64,000 bases of DNA from Immersiella caudata (taxonomy: Eukaryota > Ascomycota > Sordariomycetes > Sordariales > Lasiosphaeriaceae): assembly GCA_030512335.1 (NCBI GenBank), contig JAULSU010000001.1, forward strand, positions 3,286,001 through 3,350,000, written 5' to 3'. This document shows, piece by piece, positions 53,622-64,000 of this stretch. Numbering within the stretch: the stretch's first letter is position 1; the number at the start of each line of letters is the position of its first letter. A model generated the notes under the pieces. The model ran no database searches. It was not told where the DNA came from and worked only from the letters and a program-made list of their open reading frames with translations. The position numbers were made by a program, and so were the translations under genes.

Positions 53622-56600
53622 TCAAGCTTTCGGCTTCTTCCATGCGTTAGCCGCGCCGGAATCAATGGTCTGCGAAACGATATCATCCCCCTTTCTCTTC
53701 CTGCCCCTGGGCACCTCCTCGCACCCAGCTGCCTCACTAGCTTTTTCATCATCCGAGTCACTTGCGTTCCTAACCTGGAACTGGTACCGGGTGCGCATGT
53801 GCTCTTCACCTAGGCGCTTCGCGACATCATTCGCCTCGTAAAGGCTCACCATTCGTCGCTTGGGCTCCGTGGGGAATTTGGATAGAGTCTCCTCGAAAAG
53901 GTGCCACATCCTAGCAACGGTGGATGTGTCCTCGTGTTCCCTGGGCTTGTCGTCGTCGTCCTGCTGGAGGAAGGTACTGGGAGCAGCCAATGGCAAGTTC
54001 GTAACGGATTGGTCATTCCGGGACACCTGCGCGTTGGGCGCCTTGATTCTGCTGTTGACAAACATCTCGCGGGCAACCTCGATGGGGGTACGACCAACGG
54101 CGTTCTCGCGGAAGAGGAGGGTCGGGTCGAGGCTGATGATGACGCGAGCCATGGCGAGAGAGTCTTCCGTGCTCTTGAACACGAGCGTGTGAAGGGGGGT
54201 GTCACCAGCGGCGTCGAGCATTTGCAAGGCCCGTGAGGCGGCCTCGGGGGACAGCCCGAGAAGAAGATTTAGCATGTCGAGGATGTCATCGGTTTTTGAG
54301 TAGCGACTGGCGTTCACTGCGTTGCCAATCCACAGATGCAGAGGCGTTCGACCCAGGGTGTCAAGGCTGCTTCGCTCCCTCAGCATCCGGATGACAAGGT
54401 CACGATCGAGGAGGTCCAACAGACTTTGGAGCTGCTTGGCTTTAGGGCTGAAATGAAGAGCTGAGTGAAGAAGATTCTTCCACCCACTCTCTTTGACCAA
54501 CTGGTTAGCTCCAGCCTTGACAAGAATGTCGACGATATCTAGACGGCCAAGGAAGCAAGCAAGTTGGAGTGGGGTCATCTGCTGGGCCGATTTCGCCTCG
54601 ATCAAGGCCGGGCGGGATTGCACGAGATACGACACCAGCTCGGTCGCCCTCTTGATCGGCGTTGTGGCCGCGTGGATGACCAAATCACCTAAACTGTCGT
54701 CAGCATCTTTGTGCACATGCGGGACGGAACAGATGCTCACTCTGATCGTCCAACCATTTCGTGATGGCTCCCTCGATGCCCCCCGGAACTGATTCAAGGT
54801 GCTTCACTCTCGAATCGCTTCGGGCGGCTTTCGACTTTACAAAATCGAGATAATGCCTCAGTGGAATGTCTGTAAGCCACCACTCCACGCTCTCAAGGCA
54901 TCCTGCCAGAGCGGCGAGCAACAGGGGCGAGGTTTTTGTCCCTCCCTCCTTCCGACTAGACTCCCTACCGGCGGTCGCCCAGTCGTTCCTACATATTTGG
55001 TCAGTTATCGTGCAAAACAAAGAAGAAAAATGAAAAGAAAAAAACGCACCTCTTCTTTCCGTATACAGTAAGTCCTTGATAGTACCTTGGTTTCTCCTTC
55101 AGCTCAATACCACTGTGCTTCACCATGAGTTCCAGCGGCAGGCCTGCTCCTGTACGTTTGATAATCTCAGAAAGAAGCTCAGTCCGTCCAAGTTCAACCG
55201 CAAGATTGAAATCCCCATCAGGGAAAGAGAAGAAAGTGAACGCCGCCTCCTCTGGGTCGAGCTTTTGAGAGCCAACATGTTCTGTCCAATCGAGCAGAAT
55301 CTTCAGCCCCTTGATGTCGTTGTCCTTGATGGCATGGGTGAAGAGTGAGCCCGAATCTCCCATCGTTCCATCCTTGTTGATAGCTCTGCAGCTCCAGCCG
55401 AGAAGCTGCAGGGGTTTGGTACGGCTGTTGACCTTCATTGACAATTGCCCAACGTTCTCGATGGTAAAGTCTCCACCGACGACTTGGCTGACGATTTGGG
55501 GCGGAGTGTCGCCACAATCAGATGCATCATCGCAGTACTCGTCTTCTTCATCCTCATCTGCCGAAAACCTCTTCTTGGGCTTCTCCTCCGGTGCGTATTG
55601 GGCTTGAGAAATATCAAGGATGGCCCGGGCAACGGCGTGGTGGCCGCGAAAAAATGCAAGAGAGAAGGGGCTGTTGTTGTTTTGATCGGTTACTGCAATC
55701 TTTAGAGGGGCCTCCTTTTGCTCTTCATCCCAGGACGTCAACGTGAGCTCCTTGATTTTGTCCAAATCACCGACCCACGCAGCTTCGAACCTGTACCAAG
55801 TTAGCAAGCCTGTGGCCAGAGACAAATAAGTGACACAAACTTACAGCTCGAGGTATGCGGTATGCCTTGCCTCGGTAACGTCTGTCACCGATCGGAAGGT
55901 AAAGACGTATTTGTAGGCGTCTAGCTTCCTTGTGTCGCTTGAGGGCTTCCACTTGAATGGGGGGCTCCTCGTCCGATCCGAGCGATAGTCTGGAAAGAGT
56001 TGACTGAACGTCTTCGCCCCTTTAGCGCGCATGAGAGCCTCAATCTTCTCCAGTGTCGCGATGGCTCCCTTGATAGCGGCCATCTTTTCCTTTGCGCCTT
56101 CAACGACGGCAGTCGACTTGGTGAGGCTGTCCTCGTACCTTTCAAGCCTCTCGCGGTAGCTCTTCTGTTTCTTCTCAACGTCATCAGAGACAGTCCAGTG
56201 TTGATAGCTACCTTCCCGGAACGCATCAAGACAGCTTCCAATCCCTTCCAACTGAATGGGTCGAACGAATGTGACAGCTTCCTCTCCTTCGTACTCGCGT
56301 AAAGTCTGGAGCTGGTCAAGAACAACATCCAAGGCGGACTCGCCCCCATACCGCTGCCACGAGCTTTGCATGTAACTGTGAGATGCGGCAGTCACGACGT
56401 TGGGATCTGCGCCCTTTTCAAGGAGCAGGAGCGCCGCTTCTGGCTTGGGGGATCTCAAGGCTGGTGGTCGATGTCAGCTACCAACTTCCATTGTAGAACA
56501 ATATTTGCATGTTTCAAGAGGTGGAGCAGGAGTTACGTCCTGAGACAGTAGGGGGAAAGGACTAAAGGGGTGTGAAAAAAAATGAAAAAAAAAAATGAAA

Positions 56601-59523
56601 AAAAGCAGAAATCGCACATACCAACAATCAAAGGTTGTTCCATGAGGGCGTTGAACTTGTTCTTGTTTTGCTCGAAAGACGAAAGGTTATCACTCCAAAG
56701 CGACTGTCTGGCGGATTTGAGCCTGCACTTGGTTAGCCTGTCATTACTCAATATCTGTCGAGCCCAAGTAACAGCTTACCATGATTCAAAGTCGACTTCA
56801 GTCGCGGCTCCGTGCTCGAGAAGTTGCAGCGCCATGCTCAGATTTCCGTTGCGCACGGCGACTTGCAGAGGGGTCTGCGCAGTGTAGTACTGGTGCGCCA
56901 GAACATGATTGATGGAGGACTTGGAACCGGTCTTGTCCATCTCGAGAAGAGCTTTGATCATTGACTCGGCGTTCTGTTCAACATACTGTTGGAAAGCTGT
57001 AGCGCCGTTCACGTCGGCCTGCGCAGAGGTTGCACCGAGACTAATCAGCGTCTTGGCCATGGAGACGGCCTTTTCGACTGGCAGAGCCAGCGCGAGAACA
57101 AGCGTCAATAGGGAGCCAGATGGCACTTTCTGCAAGTTCATAAATTTGACTGGCAAGAGAATATCTGCTCCGTAGTCCTGCAAGGCGAGACGTTAGCACC
57201 CTTCAGAATCAGAACAAGTGGCTTGTTTTCGAACCTGACACAGTGTCTTGACAACTTCCTCGTGCCCCTCGGTGATCGCAAAATGAATTGGCGAGCATGG
57301 TGTGTCCCAGGCAACGACGTTGACATCGAAAAAGTCCGGTTCGTCCTCCGCGTCGAGCGCTGCTTCCTCATTCTTGTCCGACCCCTTATCCTTGACCTCG
57401 ACAAAGGAGCTCGTTGTCATGCTGCGCATGTCGACATCTGACTCAGCATCAATCATCTCGGCGTCAGACTCTTCATCCCTCATCTCGGCGTCGGATTCCT
57501 CGCCCTTGGACTCTTCTGCCCTCCTGGCCTTCCGGCGCTGATCCTTCTTCTCTTCAAACTCGGCTTCGTTGGCGACGCTCTTGTCCATGAGAATCTTGAC
57601 GATTTCAACATTTCCGCGAGCAGCCGCGAGGTGAAGTGCTGTTCTCCCGTCCGCAAGGCGAGCAACCAAGCGAGCCCCGGCATCAACCAGCCGCCTCACA
57701 ATATCTGGCGTGGAACTCATGATAGCTAGATGGAGGGGAGTCCTGCCCGTAAAGTCTCTCGTGTCTGGGTTTGCATCCTCCTGGGCCAACCAAGCCTCAA
57801 CTTCCTTGAGATCGCCGTCAACGATGGCTGAGCAAAGACGAGACGTGTTCCCGACGTATGCCATCTCAGTCCAGTCATCGTCAGTCAGCGGGTTAAAAGA
57901 CCCGATTTCCTGTCTCCCAGGGTCATCCTTCATAAAGAAAATCTTCCCAGACACGTAATGCTTGGCCTCTTGCTCGGCAATTTCCTTTTCTTCGTCTGTC
58001 CTTGGGGTTGGGCAGTAGCCACAGCAGTCGTTTACAACATCTTCGACGCGCCCAAAGAAAGCTGGGTGCCGGTGGAGGTAAACTTCGCGATCATCTTTTT
58101 GGTTCCATTCGGCATTGAGCACTGGTCAAGCAGGTCAGCTGTGCTTCAAACAGTCTGCTGCTCGCAAAAACCTACGGAGATCTTTTGTGAAACAGAACTT
58201 CTCGATCTTCTTGGCCGTGAACCTCTGGCCGTAGGGAATGGTGAATGTATGGTAGTTGGACACATCTTCTGGATTCAGCCAATCAGCGATCTCATCCTCG
58301 TGCTCCTCCTTGATGTTGCCTGGAAGAGCTCGAAGGAATCTGCTGTAACGGTCGATGGCAGGGCGTCCTCTTTCCGCACGGCGCTTATCGAGATATGCAT
58401 CGCGTGAAGAAGTTGTCGGAAGTCGCTCCAGAACGAGAAGCCGAGCCAGGCCTAGAGTTCTCTGGAAAGACCGCTCGAAGATGGTGGGATCGACGCGAGA
58501 ACGATCCAAGTCGGGCCAGTACACTTCAAAGCCACGATGACTGTACTTGGAGAGTCGATTCTCGTACGAAGGACTCCGGCGGGTCAGATCGATGTGGTTC
58601 ACCTGCGAAATATAGGACTGCAGAGCACGAGGAGTGCAGTAGACCTGCTTGCCATCGTAGGCCGCCCCTGAGCAATCAATGTCAAATCCGGTAAGAATCT
58701 CGGACACGGATTTGTAGATACGCAGGACAATCTGACGTGTGTAAGCACCTCTGTGTCGGGTCCAGTCTCGGGTGATCCTACCTGGATGTGGCGTGTCGGA
58801 TACTGGCTACCTTTGAGATTCTCAGCACTCACACCTTCAGAGAGACGCAACCACCGGTGTTTCCCATATCCACCTACAGATTGTCACAGCATGTTTGGTC
58901 CTGACTGTGGTAGTCTCGGTGAGCAGAACGTCACGAACGCTCGCTTCGATGCTCTTGATCTTCTCCACTGCTTGCTCCTCGGTCAGACCGTAGAGGAACA
59001 GGTCAACGTCCGAGGCAGGGGAGAACTTTTCGTGGTAAAACTCTCGAAGCAGCCGCTTGGTACCGTTGTATTGCTCGGGAACAGGCAGGAGGCAATTCAC
59101 CACCGAAGACCCCGCCGCAACGACGTTGCTCCAGTCAAGCTCGGCGAGTGACGATTCGGAAAAGACGCTGAAGTTGCGCTGGAACTCTTTCGAAGTCGAT
59201 ACGACGGCAGGTGATCCATCCGCACGACGCACATCCTTTGGCAGCGGCATGATGTACTTGGCCTTCTCCTCGCTCGATTCGGCAGCGAGATCCCGAGCCC
59301 GAACCTTGATGCTGGGCGTGTTCTCGGTAAGCAAGGGAATAACATTGACGTAGGGATCCTTCAGCGGCTCGCTCTCAGGGTCTTGAGCAAAAGCCTGCCG
59401 GAGATGAGCCTCGTATTCTCGGTATGGCTTCATCAGCTCAACGAGAGGCGTCTCGGGGTGCTTGGCAATGTGCTTGACCAAGTCCGGCAGAGGGACTGGC
59501 AGCGCGGGGGGGGCGGAACCCAT
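53622..59523 (-). CDS. Large ankyrin-repeat protein with putative nucleotidyltransferase-like N-terminal domain
   Basis: Ten exons on the minus strand: 59523-58878, 58810-58782, 58731-58176, 58121-57235, 57177-56780, 56722-56622, 56460-55845, 55790-55050, 54988-54741, 54688-53622; 1762 residues. All joins keep frame. Residues ~130-420 contain GSS (138-140), SDVDLFLYG (Asp172, Asp174) and, after the splices, VQ-type HIQIVLRIYKSVSEILTGFDIDCSGAAYDG (a 19-residue-plus conserved block; Asp242, Asp244), then DLTRRSPSYENRLSKYS and RGFEVYWPDLDRSRVD. The Asp pairs suggest a nucleotidyltransferase fold, but the GSS-to-DxD spacing is longer than usual, so activity is inference. Ankyrin repeats follow in several blocks: DFTGRTPLHLAIMSSTPDIV and DGRTALHLAAARGNVEIV; TPLQVAVRNGNLSMALQLLE; AALLLLEKGADPNVV; TPLQLACFLGRLDIVDILVK; LGRTPLHLWIG; GDTPLHTLVF. 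Acidic spacers separate them. A basic tail (RGRKRKGDD, WKKPKA) suggests a nuclear location. Intron 6 is a repeated-family element; exon 2 is 29 nt. Confidence 0.88.
56461..56621 (-). repeat. Family A repeated intron (introner-like), copy 2, in the ankyrin gene
   Basis: 161-nt phase-1 intron between EQPLIV and ALRSPKPEAA. Read on the minus strand it begins GTATGTGCGAT, has a T-rich stretch after CTGC, a CCCCTTTAGTC block and TGTCTCAGGA. It ends with TGCAAATATTGT, ACAATGGAAGTTGG and the branch region AGCTGACATCGACCACCAG, paralleling CYP505 intron 3. The stem arms (forward 56538-56547 and 56510-56519) still pair with one mismatch and one G-U pair. Its T-rich part is longer than in copy 1. Confidence 0.85.
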
Positions 59524-60815
59524 GGTGAACGAACGGGGACCGGAAAAGGCCGGATACGACAGACTTGGGCGACAGGGCCGAGAACAGATGGGCTTAGCAG
59601 AAGGAACAGGCCAAAAGGTTGAATGAGGGGGACAGAGTCTGGAAGGCAGTGACAGCGGGAGACCAAGATGGCCCCGATAAATGATGCGGTCGCAAATTGA
59701 CAAACCTGGTCGGCAATGAGAGACTGGAAGAAGATGAAACATTTATACAATGAGTGGTCGCATTTTCTGTAACTAGTGAGGCCTCAAATGCTCGGTTCCC
59801 TTAGGTTGGTTCGTGGCGCGTCGACGCCAACGCCGCTGTTGGCAAGGGGCGGTGTGCTTGGCGAGCGCTGCCTGCCTGCTGCGACAGGGGCCTTTATTGA
59901 CGAACGCGAGAATGATACGAAGTCTCGTGACGCTAATGCTGCTGTTGGGCCCAAGCAATCGGTGCGCATTGAGAGCTAAAGGGGGGGAAGAGTCAGAGTG
60001 CTGCCTGATGCGTTCGTCGGCAGTTGATAAGCTTCCAGTTTCCTGCCTGAGGACAAGTTTACCTAGTGTTGAATAAACAACACTTGGTGCCGAGGTCCCA
60101 GCGGTCTCGCAGCCTCAAAAGCAAATAACACCCCACAATCGGCACCATCAGTCGACCACCAGAACAAGCGGCTAGACCAATACAGAAATAGACATACCAG
60201 GCGAGAACATCGCGATAGTTGCCCAGTTTGTAAACTCAACTTGAGAGATCAAAGCTATCGGCAGCTGCAACGCTCATTTTCGTTACATGATCACCTAGAG
60301 CTGTTGTATCGCAATTGGCCACTGACTTACCACAGTGCTGATATCAAGAGGCACCACCTTCCGGAATATCGGTAGCCAGAAGAATTGTACATGGCATATA
60401 AAACGTTCTGACAGGCAGGCCGCAATGGCTGTATAAGTTGCAGAGCATCCCTCTATAGGAACATCTGATGAGTGAGTTTGGTGCATCTGCCGCTGCCGTT
60501 TCGGGAACATATAATCACCCGTCTTCGCCCCATTTCAGGGGAAAGCAAGAGCATCTCGTAGAATGACTGCATCGCTTACGCCCCATCGACGACTCCGGCT
60601 CAACATCACCAGTAATTGTACAACACCCAGCCGCACGGCGTGGGTGACGATTGATGCGTATCCCTCCGAAATAATTCATAACGCCGCAATGCACTGGCTC
60701 TAATCCCTCCGATTGTGCCCATATTATAGCGCAATAGCGCCTCGTCGACTCTCTCGAATATGCAACAAGCCTTGCAGGCCGCAGAAGACAAGGAAACCCT
60801 GGTGGTGGAACGCCG
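59524..60815. other. Intergenic region, 1.3 kb
   Basis: Promoter of the ankyrin gene (its frame is open upstream of the chosen ATG but non-homologous) and the 3' flank of the small membrane-protein gene. Nothing else recognised. Confidence 0.45.
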
Positions 60816-61322
60816 TTAGCACGCAGTCCCACGAACATAAGCCCGATTGAAACCCAAGAAGAAGTGGGGACGCACAGCGTAGATAATGACCGCAATAAAC
60901 ACTGTCGCAGCAACAGTTGCCCCGTCCTCCGGGTCCTCGTCACCCCCGACGAGTTCAGGATGGTTGGCTTTGAACAGGAGACCCAGCGTGGAGAGAATGA
61001 CAATTGCGAATATCGAGATGACGACGCTGTTGATAGTCAGCTTGACAGTTCCGGCGAGGTCAACGTCCAAGGGGAGGCGGATGCCTACCAAGACCAAGCT
61101 TGCACGGCGCTGACGAGGGGCTTCATGTTGGCGGTATGGCGGGCGCACGCCTTCGGACGAGCCGGTCGGTATTATTTGGGGTTCTCTTGGGACAATTCGT
61201 GCACCGCAGTGTCTATCCAGGTCGTCAGGGACTTCGCGTTGTCGATGGTGGGTTGCGGCTCCACGTGAAATGATGTCGTTGATGCGGCGTTCGATTGCGC
61301 AGAATGCAGACCACGAATCCAT
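60816..61322 (-). CDS. Small two-helix membrane protein, uncharacterised
   Basis: One frame of 168 residues from the ATG at 61322 (MDSWSAFCAIERRINDIISR); an ATG at 61412 would add 30 residues. Residues 1-~85 are hydrophilic, with an amphipathic start and a His/Arg-rich, Pro-rich stretch. Two hydrophobic segments follow: VKLTINSVVISIFAIVILST (~89-112) and ATVAATVFIAVIIYAV (~130-150), separated by an acidic loop (ELVGGDEDPEDG). The C-terminus is RPHFFLGFNRAYVRGTAC. The ordered composition and clean pair of helices favour a real gene, but I do not recognise a family and an intron cannot be excluded. The opposite strand is also open in part and looks like a shadow. Confidence 0.5.
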   Translation of the reverse strand: MDSWSAFCAIERRINDIISRGAATHHRQREVPDDLDRHCGARIVPREPQIIPTGSSEGVRPPYRQHEAPRQRRASLVLVGIRLPLDVDLAGTVKLTINSVVISIFAIVILSTLGLLFKANHPELVGGDEDPEDGATVAATVFIAVIIYAVRPHFFLGFNRAYVRGTAC

Positions 61323-63869
61323 TGTTGATGCCTCGAAGCTCAGGCAGGAAAAGAGATGCTTCAGGGTTAGGGTTGCAAAGAGAGTCACGTGCGGTGATAT
61401 TACCTTTGCCAAAAAACCCCCATTCTAGAAGTCACCTAAACTTGTGGTTCCTGCTGCATCTGATAGATCGCAAGTTTCGTTCTGGAACCACCCCTAGGTA
61501 ATTCCTGGAACAAGCAATACGAGGCCGGAGCCCTTCTCGCGACCAAACGCACATCCCTTGAGGAAGTAGCACCCAAATATGTTTGCCGACTTCTGAGATG
61601 CGTTCAAGGCCTCTCGATACAGAGAAGGCCATAACATTTTAGCCGTCAACCCTGAGCAAAATGATAGAGCGGCGACTTCCCAGAACGGCACCGCGCCTAC
61701 AACCCACACCACCAACCGCCCGTGCCGACAGCCGCTCGTTCCCTCAATATTCCTAATCCGCACCCGGCGTCCTGTCCTCGCCCGCATTCCCACGCGCGAG
61801 AATCTCTCCGGGTCGTACTAGGCAGACACACAGTTCGTATTGCGCGAGGTACCTTTGTGGGTTTGTTTCCATTGGCAGGCCCAAGGCCCAAGATGTTCTA
61901 GCAATAGTGCGGGAACTGGAAGAGAAACGCCAGGGGCCGACGCTGTGGCTCACCTAAGGTTGAAACATTTGGGCTGCACAGCACCAACGCTGCAGTACGT
62001 ACTCAATGGGTGCCTCGTGGGTTCTCCATCAGCCTCCCAGCCCTGCGAGATCGATCTACGCAGGGGGGCCCAGCAGCTTTGACCTCCTCGCCCCCGCGCA
62101 GGGCACTTGTCGCAGTTTGAATGCCTCACCACTCAACGAGATTGCGCAAAGCTCCATCCTTTCGATACCGTCACTCTCCAGTTTGAGGATATGCAAAGCA
62201 CGCCCTTTCAATTCCAAGCATCGATGTCCCATGCTCAAACAAACCGCATGGGAGGTGTCGGCAATTGGCAAATACCAAAAATGGAGGACCAGTGACCGCC
62301 TCCAGGTTTGCGCCGTTGGATCTTGGCACCCAAGTTGACGCTGCAACGTGCAGGAAGTCCCGAGCGGCAGGGCATCACAGCCACACAAACCTTGTTGGGA
62401 CTCCTCAAGCCAGAGGCTCGACCCGATTGGATTATACGGATCGATCTCTATTCACGGAACACCTGCATGCCTGGCACCGCGTTATAGACGCCAGGGTAAT
62501 ATGACGGAGAAGGCTCTAGGTACCGGAGCCCGGCGCATTCACACTGTCATTGCGAATCCAGCTCCAAGAGACGGTCCGGATGGGGCCAATCTCTCGTAAT
62601 TGGCGGCGTATATTAGCCGTCGCCGACGAAGCGGCGGAGGAACAAGGCACTTGGGCATGAGCTCACATACGAGCTGACAGCTTGGAGAGGAAAGTGAAAT
62701 CAGTCTAGCGGTTTCTTTGGGACTGGATCCTGGAAGCCAAGGAGAAAACGAATTCCACGCTAGGGAACGTCTTCCGTAAGTGTCTATTGAGGCCATCACG
62801 GAAGGTGATGAAAAGTGAAACCAGTTGGCTCGAAAATGCGGTAGATAGCCGCGCAAGAGCCCATTTGCGCGATGCTACAGCATTAACCATGCTTAACCCA
62901 TGCAATGCTCCGCCCCTCCACGGCGATCTGCAAACTGCCTCCTCCCGTCACTCAGCCGTGGACGGGCCCAACCAACCTTCGAATACCTGGACCTGGGAAC
63001 GAGCGGCACCAATTGGCCTGGGTGATGCCGGCTCTCACCTTGTGCATGCCCCTTGGATCTCCGCCAATGGCAGCCCTCAGTTTTGACCAACAAAGAAAGT
63101 CTCAAGGGATGACTTCCATGCCGCACGTTGGCATCAGAAAAGCAAACGGCGACACTGAAGATCCATTGCAGAGACAAACATACACAGCAAGGTACCCATC
63201 CCGCCGCGTCCGTGTGCCTTGGTACGACGCGGTGGTCGAGGAAATGAGAGGGAAGGCACGAATGTCGAACCTTCCCCAGATCTGCCACCATCCACCTCGC
63301 TTGCTAGGAAAGCTTGGTCTTTCAGATTGCACATTCTCTTGCCAGCGCCTTGGCCGCGTAGATGGATTCGTGACCCGTTCATTTAAGCAAATTACGTAGA
63401 GGCGAACAAGATCGCTGCAAGGTACCATCACACGGCAGGTTACCTCGCCCCCCCTCCTTCTTCAATTGCGCGGGAACGGGACTTGCACTTTGGCCCCATG
63501 TCATATGTGTACCAACAGGTTCCCTACCGCACCTCTGGGCAGTTGATCCACCTGTTCGCATCCTCCCAGCCGTCGTATAAGAGGGCCTGCTCACCCTCTT
63601 GTTTGTGGTAGAACCTGAGATTGCCTCCTCAGCCAGACTCACCTGGAAGCACCCACACTCGCTACATCGCACATCGTCGATTCTTGTGTCACAATTCACT
63701 TTGTGACTCAGACAGCAGGTTTCTCTCGGGCGTATAAAAGACAGCGTGCCCTGCCTAGCCAACCACAGCTGCCGAGCAAGCTCGGGTATCTATCGACTAC
63801 CTTTCGGGTTTGGAGAGTTGTGGAGAAGCGATCGCAACTGGGAATAGAGTCACGTCGACGATACCAAAA
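61323..63869. other. Intergenic region, 2.5 kb
   Basis: No gene recognised. Frames such as 62905-63399 (+) have no domain, signal peptide or consistent composition. The end of the region is the promoter of the partial secreted-protein gene, with a TATAAAAG word at 63733-63740, about 130 bases before its ATG. Confidence 0.4.
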
Positions 63870-64000
63870 ATGCGGACATCAGGAGTCTTGCCGCTGGTCC
63901 TCGCGGCTGCGGGTACACAGGTTGCGGCCCAGACCTCAGTCTCTGTGGGGGCCCCTTCCGCTTCTATCGTGCCCGCAGGTCCGGCCACAGGAGTGAGTGT
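63870..64000 (+). CDS. N-terminus of a secreted protein, cut by the window edge
   Basis: ATG at 63870 in the context CCAAAAATG opens a clear signal peptide (MRTSGVLPLVLAAAGTQVAA, cleavage probably after AAA/AQ), followed by a Ser/Ala/Pro-rich segment (TSVSVGAPSASIVPAG). It runs to the edge; GTGAGTGT in the last bases could be the first intron donor. The mature function cannot be inferred. A TATA-like word lies upstream. Confidence 0.55.
   Translation, partial: MRTSGVLPLVLAAAGTQVAAQTSVSVGAPSASIVPAGPATGVS

Noticed and set aside
54989..55049. T-rich ankyrin-gene intron 8 starting GTGCGTTTTTTT, considered as a family A member
   Set aside because: Only the T tract is shared; it lacks the TGTCTCAGGA, GGAAGTT and GCTGACAT blocks and has ordinary length (61 nt).
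62905..63399. 164-codon plus-strand frame
   Set aside because: No recognisable domain or composition bias of a real gene.

Overview
The window is nuclear DNA of a filamentous ascomycete (Pezizomycotina, most likely a Sordariomycete). The reasons are GT-AG introns of mostly 48-80 nt with CTAAC/CTGAC branch points, monocistronic genes on both strands, long intergenic spaces, and typical mould proteins: a CYP505-type P450/reductase fusion, a Zn2Cys6 regulator, an NNP nitrate transporter, a Kar9-like protein and a large RecQ helicase. I saw no rRNA, tRNA, CRISPR or intact transposon.

Layout. 0.6-1.6 kb: ubiquitin C-terminal hydrolase (+). 3.4-4.7 kb: a secreted low-complexity protein gene with two disabling lesions (+). 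6.6-8.0 kb: ACR3 arsenite efflux (-), head to head with CYP505 (9.3-13.0 kb, +). 16.7-20.9 kb: DUF1765 protein (+). 22.6-23.9 kb: cystathionine gamma-lyase (-). 25.8-27.4 kb: UPC2-like Zn2Cys6 factor (+). 27.9-29.1 kb: RPF2 (-). 30.2-31.7 kb: MYND-finger protein (+). 32.0-33.7 kb: nitrate transporter (-) with a GATA/NirA-type upstream region. 36.4-37.3 kb: DUF1275 membrane protein (+). 38.6-43.8 kb: RecQ helicase (+). 44.7-46.5 kb: unknown protein (-). 49.4-52.5 kb: Kar9-like protein (+). 53.6-59.5 kb: ten-exon ankyrin protein with a putative nucleotidyltransferase-like head (-). 60.8-61.3 kb: small two-helix membrane protein (-). 63.9 kb to the edge: start of a secreted protein (+).

Most striking result. 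About 30 introns can be placed. Only four are 100 nt or longer, and those four fall into two families of homologous introns sitting in unrelated genes. Family A is CYP505 intron 3 (10410-10562) and ankyrin-gene intron 6 (56461-56621). They share the donor end, an internal stem-loop and the branch/acceptor end. Family B is UCH intron 2 (1240-1386) and CYP505 intron 4 (11349-11448). This is the signature of introner-like elements, introns that multiply by copying into new genes.

The genes are mostly housekeeping or stand-alone functions. No biosynthetic cluster or operon-like logic is evident. All splice coordinates are read by eye from frame continuity and splice consensus, without transcript data.
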